Part shown: positions 11,106 through 18,608 of the stretch, piece by piece
How the letters are laid out: every line of letters begins with the position of its first letter
How positions within the stretch are numbered: the first letter of the stretch is position 1
Source: Rhodococcus tibetensis
GTDB lineage: Bacteria; Actinomycetota; Actinomycetes; Mycobacteriales; Mycobacteriaceae
Assembly: GCF_024438035.1 (NCBI RefSeq)
Contig: NZ_JANFQF010000011.1
Coordinates: 149,459 to 213,458, forward strand
Direction: 5' to 3'
Length of the DNA: 64,000 nt
Made by a program: the position numbers and the translations under genes
The notes under the pieces: generated by a model
Told to the model about the DNA's origin: nothing
The model's database searches: none
Seen by the model: the letters and a program-made list of their open reading frames with translations, nothing else

Positions 11106-12095
11106 CTACTCGCCCTTCAGTTGCGAGATGATCGGTGCGAACGCATCCATCTGTGTGGGGAACACACCGACGTAGGACATTGTCGTCTTTTCGCGCACCA
11201 TCCGGATCTGATCGGCAATCTCGTCGAAGCTGCCGATCGCCAGATAGGGCGAGTTGAGGATGTCCTCGACCGAGAGCTTGGCGTCCACCTCGATGTTGGG
11301 CGGGAAGCCCTGGTCGAGTGCGGCGAGCGCCATCTCGGCGGTCTGCTCACGGTCATCGGTGATGACGATGGTGGTGATCGTCCAGTTCAGTTCGATGTCG
11401 TCGAACCGCTCACCTGCCGCTTCACGAATCCGCTCGACGCGCTCCATCGTCTTCTCGAGCGTGACACCCGACAACAGGAGTTTGCCTTCCTTGCTGGTGG
11501 GGGTGGCGACGGAGATGATGTCCGCGTACTTGGCGGCCAGCGCCAGCATCTTGGGGCCGCCCCCGCCGACGGCGATCGGCGGGCGCGGGCCCTGGCGAGG
11601 CCGCGGGCTGCCGGTCAGGCCCTTGATCTGGTAGTACTTGCCGTCGAAATTGCATTCCTGGCCGCGCAGCAGCGTGTCGAGGATCTGCAGCGACTCCTCG
11701 AGTTTGGCGATGCGCACGCCGGGTCGCTCATAGTCGATGCCACCCTTGTCGAACTCTTCCTTCATCCACCCCGCGCCGATACCGAGCTCGAGACGTCCGC
11801 CCGACAGCACGTCGATGGTGGCCGCATCCTTCGCGAGGATTGCCGGGTGCCGGAAGCCGTTGGCGAGCACCGCGGTGCCCAACCGGATCTTGTCGGTGGC
11901 AATCGCCAGAGCACCGAGCGCGGCGATCGGTCCCACCTGGTTGCCCAGGTGATCGGGGATCATGAAGCTGTCGAACCCGAGTTCCTCGGCCTTCTGGGCC
12001 AGTTTGACGAACCGGCGCGCGCCGCCCTCGTCTGCATTGCCCTCGCCGCCGGCCGCGAATCGGAACTTACGGGGCGGGCTGGCCTCGGAACTCAT
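11106..12095 (-). CDS. LLM-class F420-dependent oxidoreductase
   Basis: Luciferase-like monooxygenase fold, 329 aa. It probably uses coenzyme F420 (TIGR03621-like subgroup); the substrate is unknown. Visible: FDSFMIPDHLG, LGTAVLANGFRHPAILAK, GGRLELGIGAGWMKEEF and PIAVGGGGPKMLALAAKYAD, typical of the TIM-barrel cofactor site. The ATG at 12095 has AGGAGAAG 7 nt upstream. It lies between fadD32 and the Culp6-like gene, which are neighbours in M. tuberculosis (Rv3801c, Rv3802c), so it is an insertion into an otherwise conserved cluster. Gaps on both sides (187 and 193 bp) suggest it is transcribed on its own. Confidence 0.85.
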   Translation of the reverse strand: MSSEASPPRKFRFAAGGEGNADEGGARRFVKLAQKAEELGFDSFMIPDHLGNQVGPIAALGALAIATDKIRLGTAVLANGFRHPAILAKDAATIDVLSGGRLELGIGAGWMKEEFDKGGIDYERPGVRIAKLEESLQILDTLLRGQECNFDGKYYQIKGLTGSPRPRQGPRPPIAVGGGGPKMLALAAKYADIISVATPTSKEGKLLLSGVTLEKTMERVERIREAAGERFDDIELNWTITTIVITDDREQTAEMALAALDQGFPPNIEVDAKLSVEDILNSPYLAIGSFDEIADQIRMVREKTTMSYVGVFPTQMDAFAPIISQLKGE

Positions 12096-12288
12096 GTATC
12101 GCTTCTCCTGTGGTGAAACGCCCGCGCAACAGGACGTGAACATCGGTGGGATGGGCACGGGTGGTGCCGCAACAGTGCAGCACTCTACCGGTGCCGAGAA
12201 ACGCACACTACCGGCGAGTACGAGGCGTACGTCTCTGTTTGGGACGATTCACGGATCAGGGACCTCGGCAAACCCACCCGCCACAAGA

Positions 12289-13269
12289 TCAACTGTGCGC
12301 CGGCGTCGGGGCCGCGGCGATCTTCTCCGCCGCCCAGCGCGCCATCCATTGCGTCGCCGTGGTGCCGTTCTCGTCCACGACGTACGAGTTGTACAACGCG
12401 TGAACGGGGTTGTTGTTGTATTCGAGCAGGCGCATCGCGCTGCCGATCCAGTTGCCCGGCGCCATGGCCCGGGCGGGTGCGTCGCAGATGCCGTCCGAGG
12501 GCGCGCAGATCTCGACCGTACGGTCGGCCAGGTCACCGAATCCCCCGGGGCGCGGACCGGTCATCGTGATGCCGGGAATCTGCAGACCGGCGAGCGAGAG
12601 TTCGGCCCCGACGCCGACGACCGGCGCGCCGATATTCGTGGCGGCCGCCGGGTCCCGCCGACCGTCCGCGATGAGGCCGACACCCAGAACAAGGTCTGCC
12701 GGGACAGGTCCGTCGCCGGCGCCGATGCTCGACGCGACGTCACCCGCGATCACCGCACCCTGCGAGAAACCGGTGAGCAGGAAGCTCGAGAGCGGGCACT
12801 CGGCGTGGCGACGGACGAGGATGTCGTTGGTGGCCGCCATCCCCGCGGCGCGACTGTTGTTGTACGACTGCTGCCCGTCCGGCGGGAACGCGATCGGGTT
12901 GGAGAACTGGGCCACGTACGGAACCGTGTAGACGTCGGCCCGCGACGGCGGAAACTGTTGCTGCAGCGGCCGAGACACGTTGAGCATCAAGGACGCCGGA
13001 TTGGCGGACGGGCTGTACGGGTCGTCGACGGCACTGGACTCCCACGTTCCCGGGACCACCACGACCTGAACGTCCGGGCAGTTGGCGGATTGCGAATCGG
13101 GACGGTCGGGACCGGGCGGGCTCGGGATGGGTTCGGGTAGCCGCCCCGCAAGGAGATACCAGAGTGCGATCAATGCCAGCAAAAGCACCAGCAGGAATGC
13201 CGCAAGTACCACCAGCTTGCGCAGGAGGCTGCTCTTCTTCTTCCGCGTTTCGCGCCCGGTCCACGTCAT
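12289..13269 (-). CDS. Cutinase-like envelope hydrolase, Culp6 (Rv3802c) homologue
   Basis: A 326-aa alpha/beta hydrolase, close to the 336-aa Rv3802c, an essential envelope phospholipase/thioesterase linked to mycolate metabolism. A basic N-terminus (RETRKKKSS) leads into one membrane helix at about residues 18-42, so the enzyme faces the periplasm. The nucleophile is Ser169 in LTGFSQGAV; the acid and His are expected in the C-terminal third, where a conserved Cys pair (CAPSDGICD) also appears. ATG start. It lies 6 bp after the lipoprotein gene upstream and is probably cotranscribed with it. Synteny next to mycolyltransferases and fadD32 supports the assignment. Confidence 0.9.
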   Translation of the reverse strand: MTWTGRETRKKKSSLLRKLVVLAAFLLVLLLALIALWYLLAGRLPEPIPSPPGPDRPDSQSANCPDVQVVVVPGTWESSAVDDPYSPSANPASLMLNVSRPLQQQFPPSRADVYTVPYVAQFSNPIAFPPDGQQSYNNSRAAGMAATNDILVRRHAECPLSSFLLTGFSQGAVIAGDVASSIGAGDGPVPADLVLGVGLIADGRRDPAAATNIGAPVVGVGAELSLAGLQIPGITMTGPRPGGFGDLADRTVEICAPSDGICDAPARAMAPGNWIGSAMRLLEYNNNPVHALYNSYVVDENGTTATQWMARWAAEKIAAAPTPAHS

Positions 13270-13275
13270 CGGCGT

Positions 13276-13839
13276 CTACTTGCAGTAGGTGGCGTGCGCG
13301 ACGTCGACGTAGGTCTGCGCGTCGGCGCTCGCCTGCTCCTGGCTGAGTTCCTTGCCCGCCGCGGCCGCCTCGGAGCCCACCATTGCCGTTACGAACACCA
13401 TCGTGTCGGAATCGCTCTTACCTTCGGCCTTGGACTGGCAGATGAAGTCCGCGGTGCTCACGGCCATGGTGCCGTCGGCGGCCGGTTCGATGCCCTTGTC
13501 CTTCAGTGCGGCGAGGAACCTCTGACCGTCGGCGCTCACCGGGACCTCGCTGGGTCCGGGGAAGTCTTCGGGAACCTCTTCGGGCTGTTCGGGCGGTGCG
13601 GTCGCCGCCTGACCCGGGCTCGTCACCGGTGCCGACGAGGTGGCACTGCCGCTGGTAGCAGGGGCCGAACTCTCGGTGGCACTGGACGTCGGCGCTGCCG
13701 TTGTGGTGGCGGACGGAGTGGACGTTGCCGTGGAATCGTCACTGCCGCACCCGACGAGCAATCCGCTTGCTGCAACTGCAATCGCGCCGGTCGCCAATGC
13801 TCTTGCGAAGGTGGTGCTGATACGTGAATGCTGCGGCAT
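13276..13839 (-). CDS. DUF732 lipoprotein
   Basis: A 187-aa predicted lipoprotein. The N-terminus has a basic start, a hydrophobic stretch and the lipobox LLVGC, so Cys31 would be lipidated. A Ser/Thr/Ala/Pro-rich linker of about 65 residues follows, then a C-terminal DUF732-like domain from about residue 100 (GQRFLAALKDKGI, DFICQSKAEGKS, DVAHATYCK) with two Cys that may pair. DUF732 proteins are exported in mycolate-producing actinobacteria and have no defined role. The 6-bp gap to the Culp6-like gene suggests an operon and a shared envelope function. ATG start taken at 13839. Confidence 0.8.
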   Translation of the reverse strand: MPQHSRISTTFARALATGAIAVAASGLLVGCGSDDSTATSTPSATTTAAPTSSATESSAPATSGSATSSAPVTSPGQAATAPPEQPEEVPEDFPGPSEVPVSADGQRFLAALKDKGIEPAADGTMAVSTADFICQSKAEGKSDSDTMVFVTAMVGSEAAAAGKELSQEQASADAQTYVDVAHATYCK

Positions 13840-13949
13840 CTATTTCCGTCCTTGTTTTTCCAAGTCGTTGTCTCTCGACAGGGTACAGACGCAGATCGGG
13901 CGGGAACCCGGTCCGCTGGACCGGTCCCGCCCGCTGCTCGTCACGAAAA

Positions 13950-15839
13950 TCAGTGAACTTCAGCCTTGCCGTCGATCAGTGTGATGTAGCCGGTCTGGAA
14001 GTTCTGCTGCACACCGCCCGGGATGGCGAATTTGTCACTGATGGGGAAGCCGATCCGGCCTGCTTCGTAGCCGACGCTCTTCCACGCGTCGAAGATCGGA
14101 CCGTTCTCGATCGCCCAGGCGCCCGACAACGGGCTCCAGTAGATGTTGCCACCCTCGAACTCGTTGAACCTGCCGCCGTCCTTGACCGCGATCTCGCTCG
14201 TCTTCGGGAAGCCGAGCCATCCGCCTTCATAGCCGAGTTCGGCGTACTTGCCCATGATCATCCCCTGCACGCGGTGCGTGCCGTGGACGGGGCTGTAGTA
14301 CATGGCGCCGATCTCGAAGCCCTGCACAACCCCGTCCTTGCCGGGTGTGGGCACTTCGTCGGCCACTGGGTAGCCGAGCGGTCCGCTCTCCCAGCCCTGG
14401 CGTGCCCACTCCTCGCGGATGGCCCCGCGGATGGCATGCGCGCCGGTTTGGGGTGTCCAGTAGATGGACCCGTGCTCGAAGTGATTGAAGCGACCGCGAC
14501 CGTCCGGCGTTCCCAGCTCAGGGGTGGTCGGATAGCCGAGCGGCCCCGCCGGACCACCCGTCGCCTGATAGGCGCCGCCGATGACCCCGGCAACCGGCTG
14601 CGTGCCCGTGTCGGACTTGGCGAAGATCCGGCCAAAGCGGAAGTCCTGCACCGTGCCGCCCGCGAGGCTGTACTCGGGTGTGAGGCAGTCACCGATCCAC
14701 GGGTTCGCTGCCGCGACCCCGGCAATGGAGCCACCGGTGCCGCACACCGGCTTGTCTGCTTCGATGCCCACGGCGGCGGCGAGCTGCGGCCACAGCTGGT
14801 GCAGCTCGAACTGCCAGTACGGCCACGAGTGCGTCCCGGACGGGCGGTAGTTGACCTGCGCGGGAATGCCGAGCTTGTTGAGCTTGGTGGCGAACGTCTG
14901 CGAAGTGAGGCGCGAGAGGATTTCCAGACCCATGCCCGCGTAGTTGGTACTCACACCCGGGATTCCCGACGGCTGGTCGTACGGGCCGGTGGTTCCGCTG
15001 CCGCTGGAGATGTAGAGGCTGACGCCCTTGAGCTTGTCGGCCAGAAGGTAGGGGTCGTGCTCTTCCCACGCCGAACTGGTGGGTGGGCCCCACATGGCGT
15101 TCGCGTCGAATCCGCCGGCATCGCTCATGGCGTAGGCGACGGCCTGCGGCATCCCGAGCGCCGTGGTGGTCAGCATGCCCGACAGCGAGGCCGCGAAATC
15201 GAAGAATCCCTGGTTGCGAGCGGCGAGGAACATGGCCGACGTCCCGCCCATCGACAACCCGACCACACCGCGTGTCTGTGTGGTGCGCCAATCGCTCTCG
15301 AGAATCGGCGGCAACTCCTTGGTGAGGAACGTCTCCCACTGGTAGTTCTGACCGTTGTCCTGGGCCACCCAGTCGGAGTAGAAGCTGGATTGACCGCCCA
15401 CAGGAAGGACGACGTTGATGTTCTTGTCCGCGAAGAACGACTCGGCGTCGGTTTCGAGTGTCCAGCCGTTCTCGTTGTCCTGCGCGCGCAGACCGTCCAG
15501 CATCCAGACCGACGGGAACTTCTCGGTCGGCTTGGAATTCCAATCGCGAGCGAGCAGCAACTGGACCTGGATCGGCACCCCCATCGACGGGGAGTTGATC
15601 CACAGTGCGACCCGGCGATCGGAAAGCCAGTCGACGTGATGAATCGTCGCGCCGCTCGGCGCCTGCGTAGCCACCGGAGCCGAATGCACGGCAACCGGTG
15701 CAGCGGACGCGGTGGCGGTCGAGGTGAACCCGACCGCCACCGGCACCACGAGCACAGCCGCAAGCGAGGCGAGGACCCTTCTTCGGACCACTCCGGCCGA
15801 CATACGCTGACGTTCTGCCCTGAGCAGGCCTACTCGCAT
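13950..15839 (-). CDS. Mycolyltransferase with C-terminal LGFP repeats (PS1-like)
   Basis: A 629-aa secreted esterase of the antigen 85 / corynebacterial PS1 family. It transfers mycolic acids from trehalose monomycolate to arabinogalactan or trehalose. Signal peptide about residues 1-46 ending TASAA. Catalytic Ser196 in GLSMGGTSA; His in GTHSWPYW. From about residue 385 there are five LGFP-type repeats (LGYPTTPELGTPDG, LGYPVADEVPTPGKDG, LGFPKTSEIAVKDG, IGFPISDKFAIPGG, and a first degenerate copy), which anchor proteins to the cell wall. The ATG at 15839 follows an AGAGAGAG tract, as in the paralogue at 18272; a later start at 15803 would still leave a signal peptide. Confidence 0.93.
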   Translation of the reverse strand: MRVGLLRAERQRMSAGVVRRRVLASLAAVLVVPVAVGFTSTATASAAPVAVHSAPVATQAPSGATIHHVDWLSDRRVALWINSPSMGVPIQVQLLLARDWNSKPTEKFPSVWMLDGLRAQDNENGWTLETDAESFFADKNINVVLPVGGQSSFYSDWVAQDNGQNYQWETFLTKELPPILESDWRTTQTRGVVGLSMGGTSAMFLAARNQGFFDFAASLSGMLTTTALGMPQAVAYAMSDAGGFDANAMWGPPTSSAWEEHDPYLLADKLKGVSLYISSGSGTTGPYDQPSGIPGVSTNYAGMGLEILSRLTSQTFATKLNKLGIPAQVNYRPSGTHSWPYWQFELHQLWPQLAAAVGIEADKPVCGTGGSIAGVAAANPWIGDCLTPEYSLAGGTVQDFRFGRIFAKSDTGTQPVAGVIGGAYQATGGPAGPLGYPTTPELGTPDGRGRFNHFEHGSIYWTPQTGAHAIRGAIREEWARQGWESGPLGYPVADEVPTPGKDGVVQGFEIGAMYYSPVHGTHRVQGMIMGKYAELGYEGGWLGFPKTSEIAVKDGGRFNEFEGGNIYWSPLSGAWAIENGPIFDAWKSVGYEAGRIGFPISDKFAIPGGVQQNFQTGYITLIDGKAEVH

Positions 15840-15982
15840 GACGTTCACTCTCTCTCTGCGCGTCGAGGCCACAACACGGAACACTGCCTCACGTTCCGGT
15901 TCTTTCTACACGCAAACAACTGACGAGTGGGGGTGCCGCGCTGTTACTACTGGTGCAATTGTTACTTTCGAGCTACTTCCGG

Positions 15983-16978
15983 CTACCCGATGGTGTTGCT
16001 GAGATCCGGTGCCAGGTCGTGAATCTGCTGCTGCCAGTAGCGCCAGCTGTGGATGCCGCGGGGCGGGAAGCTGTAGGTGACGTTCTTCGCGCCGATGGTC
16101 GCCATCCGCACCTGGAAGGCACGAGTGTTGGCCAGCGACAGCGCCTCGAGGCTCGCACCGGTGGTGGCGTTGAACACGTCCATGAACCCGGTGGGTGCGG
16201 CACCGCCGGGGGCGGGGATGCCGTTCGCGGCGGAAACCCAGACGCGGGTGCCGTTGTCGCGGAGCTTGTTGGCGAAGACGAACGGGTCGTTACGCAGCCA
16301 CGCCGGGTTCCACGGCGGGCCCCACATCGCGTCGACGTTGAAACGACCGGCGTCGAGCATCGCGACCCGGATGGCTTCACGCATGCCGGGAGCCGAGATG
16401 TTCAGGTACCCGGACAGTGAGCCGGCGTAGTTGAACTGGTCCGGGTGGTACGCGGCGAGCGTCAGAGCGGCACTGCCACCCATCGACAGGCCGATGACAC
16501 CGTTGCGGGTGGACTGGAAACCGAGGCGGTCCGCGAGCGCGTTGCGGAGCTCGTCTGTGAGGAAGGTCTCCCACTTGTAGGTGACCTTCTGACCATTGAA
16601 GGTCGAGTTCGACAACCAGTCGGAGTAGAAGCTGGACTGGCCACCGACCGGCTGGACGACGTTGATGTTCTGCGCGGCGAGGAACGGCCCGGCGTCGGTG
16701 TTGATCTCCCAGCCGCTGAGGTCGTCCTGGGCGCGGAGGCCGTCGAGTAGGTACACCACGCGGCTGGTGTTGCCGTCAGCGGCACGCCAGATGCGGCTCT
16801 TCACCGGGCCCATGCTGGAGTCGACCCAGAAATCCTGGGCTGCAGGGTCGAAGGCTGCGGATGCGGTCGCGCCGCCGCCCACCATGGTCACGCCCAGCGG
16901 CAGTGCTACTGCCAGAGCAATCGCGGCGGCGGTGCGTCTGGCCCACCCGCTCGTTCTCGTCGAACCCCCAACTCGCAT
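15983..16978 (-). CDS. Mycolyltransferase, antigen 85 family
   Basis: A 331-aa secreted mycolyltransferase without repeats. Signal peptide about residues 1-42 (basic start, then AIALAVALPLGVTMV, cleavage near ATASAA). Nucleophile Ser165 in IGLSMGGSAALTLAAYHPDQ; catalytic His in RGIHSWRYWQ; substrate-loop motif GGQSSFYSDWL. It transfers mycolyl groups in the cell wall. It shares long identical stretches with the next gene (AMWGPPWNPAWLRNDPFVFA), so the two are recent duplicates. GGAGGG lies about 13 nt before the ATG. A 283-bp gap with two hairpins separates it from the upstream paralogue, so it probably has its own promoter. Confidence 0.94.
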   Translation of the reverse strand: MRVGGSTRTSGWARRTAAAIALAVALPLGVTMVGGGATASAAFDPAAQDFWVDSSMGPVKSRIWRAADGNTSRVVYLLDGLRAQDDLSGWEINTDAGPFLAAQNINVVQPVGGQSSFYSDWLSNSTFNGQKVTYKWETFLTDELRNALADRLGFQSTRNGVIGLSMGGSAALTLAAYHPDQFNYAGSLSGYLNISAPGMREAIRVAMLDAGRFNVDAMWGPPWNPAWLRNDPFVFANKLRDNGTRVWVSAANGIPAPGGAAPTGFMDVFNATTGASLEALSLANTRAFQVRMATIGAKNVTYSFPPRGIHSWRYWQQQIHDLAPDLSNTIG

Positions 16979-17058
16979 GAAGTCGTCTTCCCTCCGGTTG
17001 ATCCCTCGCGCGCCGCGGACGCGGCAACCACTCGAACTCTCGTGAAAATCTCACGTAC

Positions 17059-17098
17059 AGACGCCACCCGCGCAGCAATCGCTGCGCGGGTGGCGTCT
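17059..17098. terminator. Hairpin with 18-bp perfect stem
   Basis: Arms AGACGCCACCCGCGCAGC (17059-17076) and its exact complement (17081-17098) enclose the loop AATC. It lies between two mycolyltransferase genes and is the second of two hairpins met after the upstream gene. No T-run follows. Confidence 0.75.
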
Positions 17099-17206
17099 CG
17101 ACGGGATCACCTTACTGACAAAACGTGTCACTGTGCACTCCCGGGTACGAAAATTCCGACCGTTCCCCCGGTTCGCCCACACCCCGCCGGACTCGGACCC
17201 AGCCGA

Positions 17207-17242
17207 CGAGTGCCGTCCCACCCGAAGGTGGGACGGCACTCG
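17207..17242. terminator. Hairpin with 16-bp perfect stem and CGAA loop
   Basis: Arms CGAGTGCCGTCCCACC (17207-17222) and its exact complement (17227-17242) start 19 nt after the stop of the mycolyltransferase gene at 17262. A strong intrinsic terminator by stability, without a T-tract. Confidence 0.8.
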
Positions 17243-17261
17243 AATCGAGCTCAGGAATAGA

Positions 17262-18272
17262 TCACCAGGCGCCGAGCGTGTCCAGGATCTGTCCGCGGGC
17301 CTTCCACAGCTCCGAGCCCCAGTACGGCCACGAGTGCGTGCCGTTGGCGGGGAAGCTGAAATGGGCGGGAACACCGAGGGTGGCCAGGCGAACCTGGAAT
17401 GCGCGGGTGTTGGCCAGCGCGAGCGCCTCGAGTCCCATGCCGTTTGCGGTGTTGTAGTAGTCGATCGGCGCGCGTGGGTGGTCGAACTCACCCGGCAGAC
17501 CGCTGGCGGCGGAGATGTACATCGACAGGCCCTGCAGACGCGGTGCGAACACGAACGGGTCGTTACGCAGCCACGCCGGGTTCCACGGCGGGCCCCACAT
17601 CGCGTCGACGTTGAAACGACCGGCGTCGAGCATCGCGACCCGGATCGCTTCACGCATACCGGGAGCGGAGATGTTCAGGTACCCGGACAGTGAACCGGCG
17701 AACTTGAACTGGTCGCGGTGGTACGCAGCGAGCGTCAGAGCGGCACTGCCACCCATCGACAGGCCGAGAACGGCATTGTTGGTGCGTGAGACGCCGTAGT
17801 TCGCGAGGAAGTTGGGAAGCTCCTGAGTCAGGAACGTCTCCCACTTGTACGTAACCGGCTGCCCGTTGAAGTTGCTGGGTGCGTACCAGTCGGAGTAGAA
17901 GCTCGACTCGCCGCCCACCGGCATGACCAGCGTGACGTTGTCATTGCGGTACTGGTCCAGCGCGTTGGTCTCGAAGGTCCACGCGTTGCGGTCGTTGCGG
18001 GCGCGCAGGCCGTCGAGCAGGTAGAGCGCAGCGCTACCGCCGCGAGCCGCCCACTGCACCTGGACCTTGATGTTTCCCATCGAAGAAGGAACCCACAGCT
18101 CCTGGTATCCACCCGACGGTGCGGTGTGGACCGGGGCGGTGTGAGTGGGTGCTGCCACGGCGACGGCTCCACCAGCGACTCCTGCGGCCACAGGCAGTAC
18201 CAGTGCGGCGGCACCTACTGCCATCGCACGCTGCTTGAGGCGCTGAGACAACCTCGTTCTGGCAAAACGCAT
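17262..18272 (-). CDS. Mycolyltransferase, antigen 85 family
   Basis: A 336-aa secreted mycolyltransferase. Basic N-terminus (MRFARTRLSQRLKQR), hydrophobic core and Ala-rich cleavage region near residues 35-45. Nucleophile Ser172 in LGLSMGGSAALTLAAYHRDQ; His in NGTHSWPYWGSEL; GGESSFYSDWYAP near the substrate pocket. Function as for its neighbour: mycolyl transfer onto trehalose and arabinogalactan. The ATG at 18272 has a GAGAGAGAG tract 10 nt upstream; an upstream extension to 18428 has no signal-peptide character and is rejected. Placement just after aftB mirrors fbpA/fbpD (Rv3803c, Rv3804c). A 336-bp leader holds GTCACA elements. Confidence 0.94.
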   Translation of the reverse strand: MRFARTRLSQRLKQRAMAVGAAALVLPVAAGVAGGAVAVAAPTHTAPVHTAPSGGYQELWVPSSMGNIKVQVQWAARGGSAALYLLDGLRARNDRNAWTFETNALDQYRNDNVTLVMPVGGESSFYSDWYAPSNFNGQPVTYKWETFLTQELPNFLANYGVSRTNNAVLGLSMGGSAALTLAAYHRDQFKFAGSLSGYLNISAPGMREAIRVAMLDAGRFNVDAMWGPPWNPAWLRNDPFVFAPRLQGLSMYISAASGLPGEFDHPRAPIDYYNTANGMGLEALALANTRAFQVRLATLGVPAHFSFPANGTHSWPYWGSELWKARGQILDTLGAW

Positions 18273-18608
18273 GGATACTGCTCTCTCTCTTCGTCTGCGG
18301 ACTCCGCCTAGGGGCGGTTCCGGCGGATTCCGTCGGGGAACAGGCGCCCTGCCAGCCCGGATCGATGCCGGGTCGGCAGCGGACCTCTTCCAAGTCACAC
18401 TGCGCTCGGTGGACTGTATGTCACACAAAGTTCCCTGACAAACGCTCGCGGAGCATTTCCCGGGGCACTTCCTCGACCACCGTCACCGATGACTCATCAT
18501 CGACGTACATCGTGACCGAAGGCCCCGGCGTTACACAAACGAGATGTGACGTTCTGGCATCGAGATCTGTACGCCAGGGCCCAGAGACCTCCGCCTGTCC
18601 GATTCGGC
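18273..18608. promoter_or_regulatory. 336-bp leader of the mycolyltransferase gene
   Basis: No gene is supported with confidence. It should hold the promoter reading left. GTCACACTG (18394-18402) and GTCACACAA (18420-18428) lie 26 bp apart, and TGTGAC lies at 18545-18550. These resemble the GTCACA core reported for MtrA, which binds the antigen 85B gene in mycobacteria. A 29-codon frame at 18421-18510 (minus) reads MYVDDESSVTVVEEVPREML and on, but has no ribosome-binding site. Confidence 0.45.

Noticed and set aside
13824..15923. A 699-codon plus-strand frame opposite the LGFP mycolyltransferase.
   Set aside because: No recognised domain; the opposite strand encodes a signal peptide, catalytic Ser and His and LGFP repeats.
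15943..15965. Two GTTAC repeats 18 bp apart upstream of the LGFP mycolyltransferase as an operator.
   Set aside because: Five-base repeats are common by chance and nothing else supports the site.
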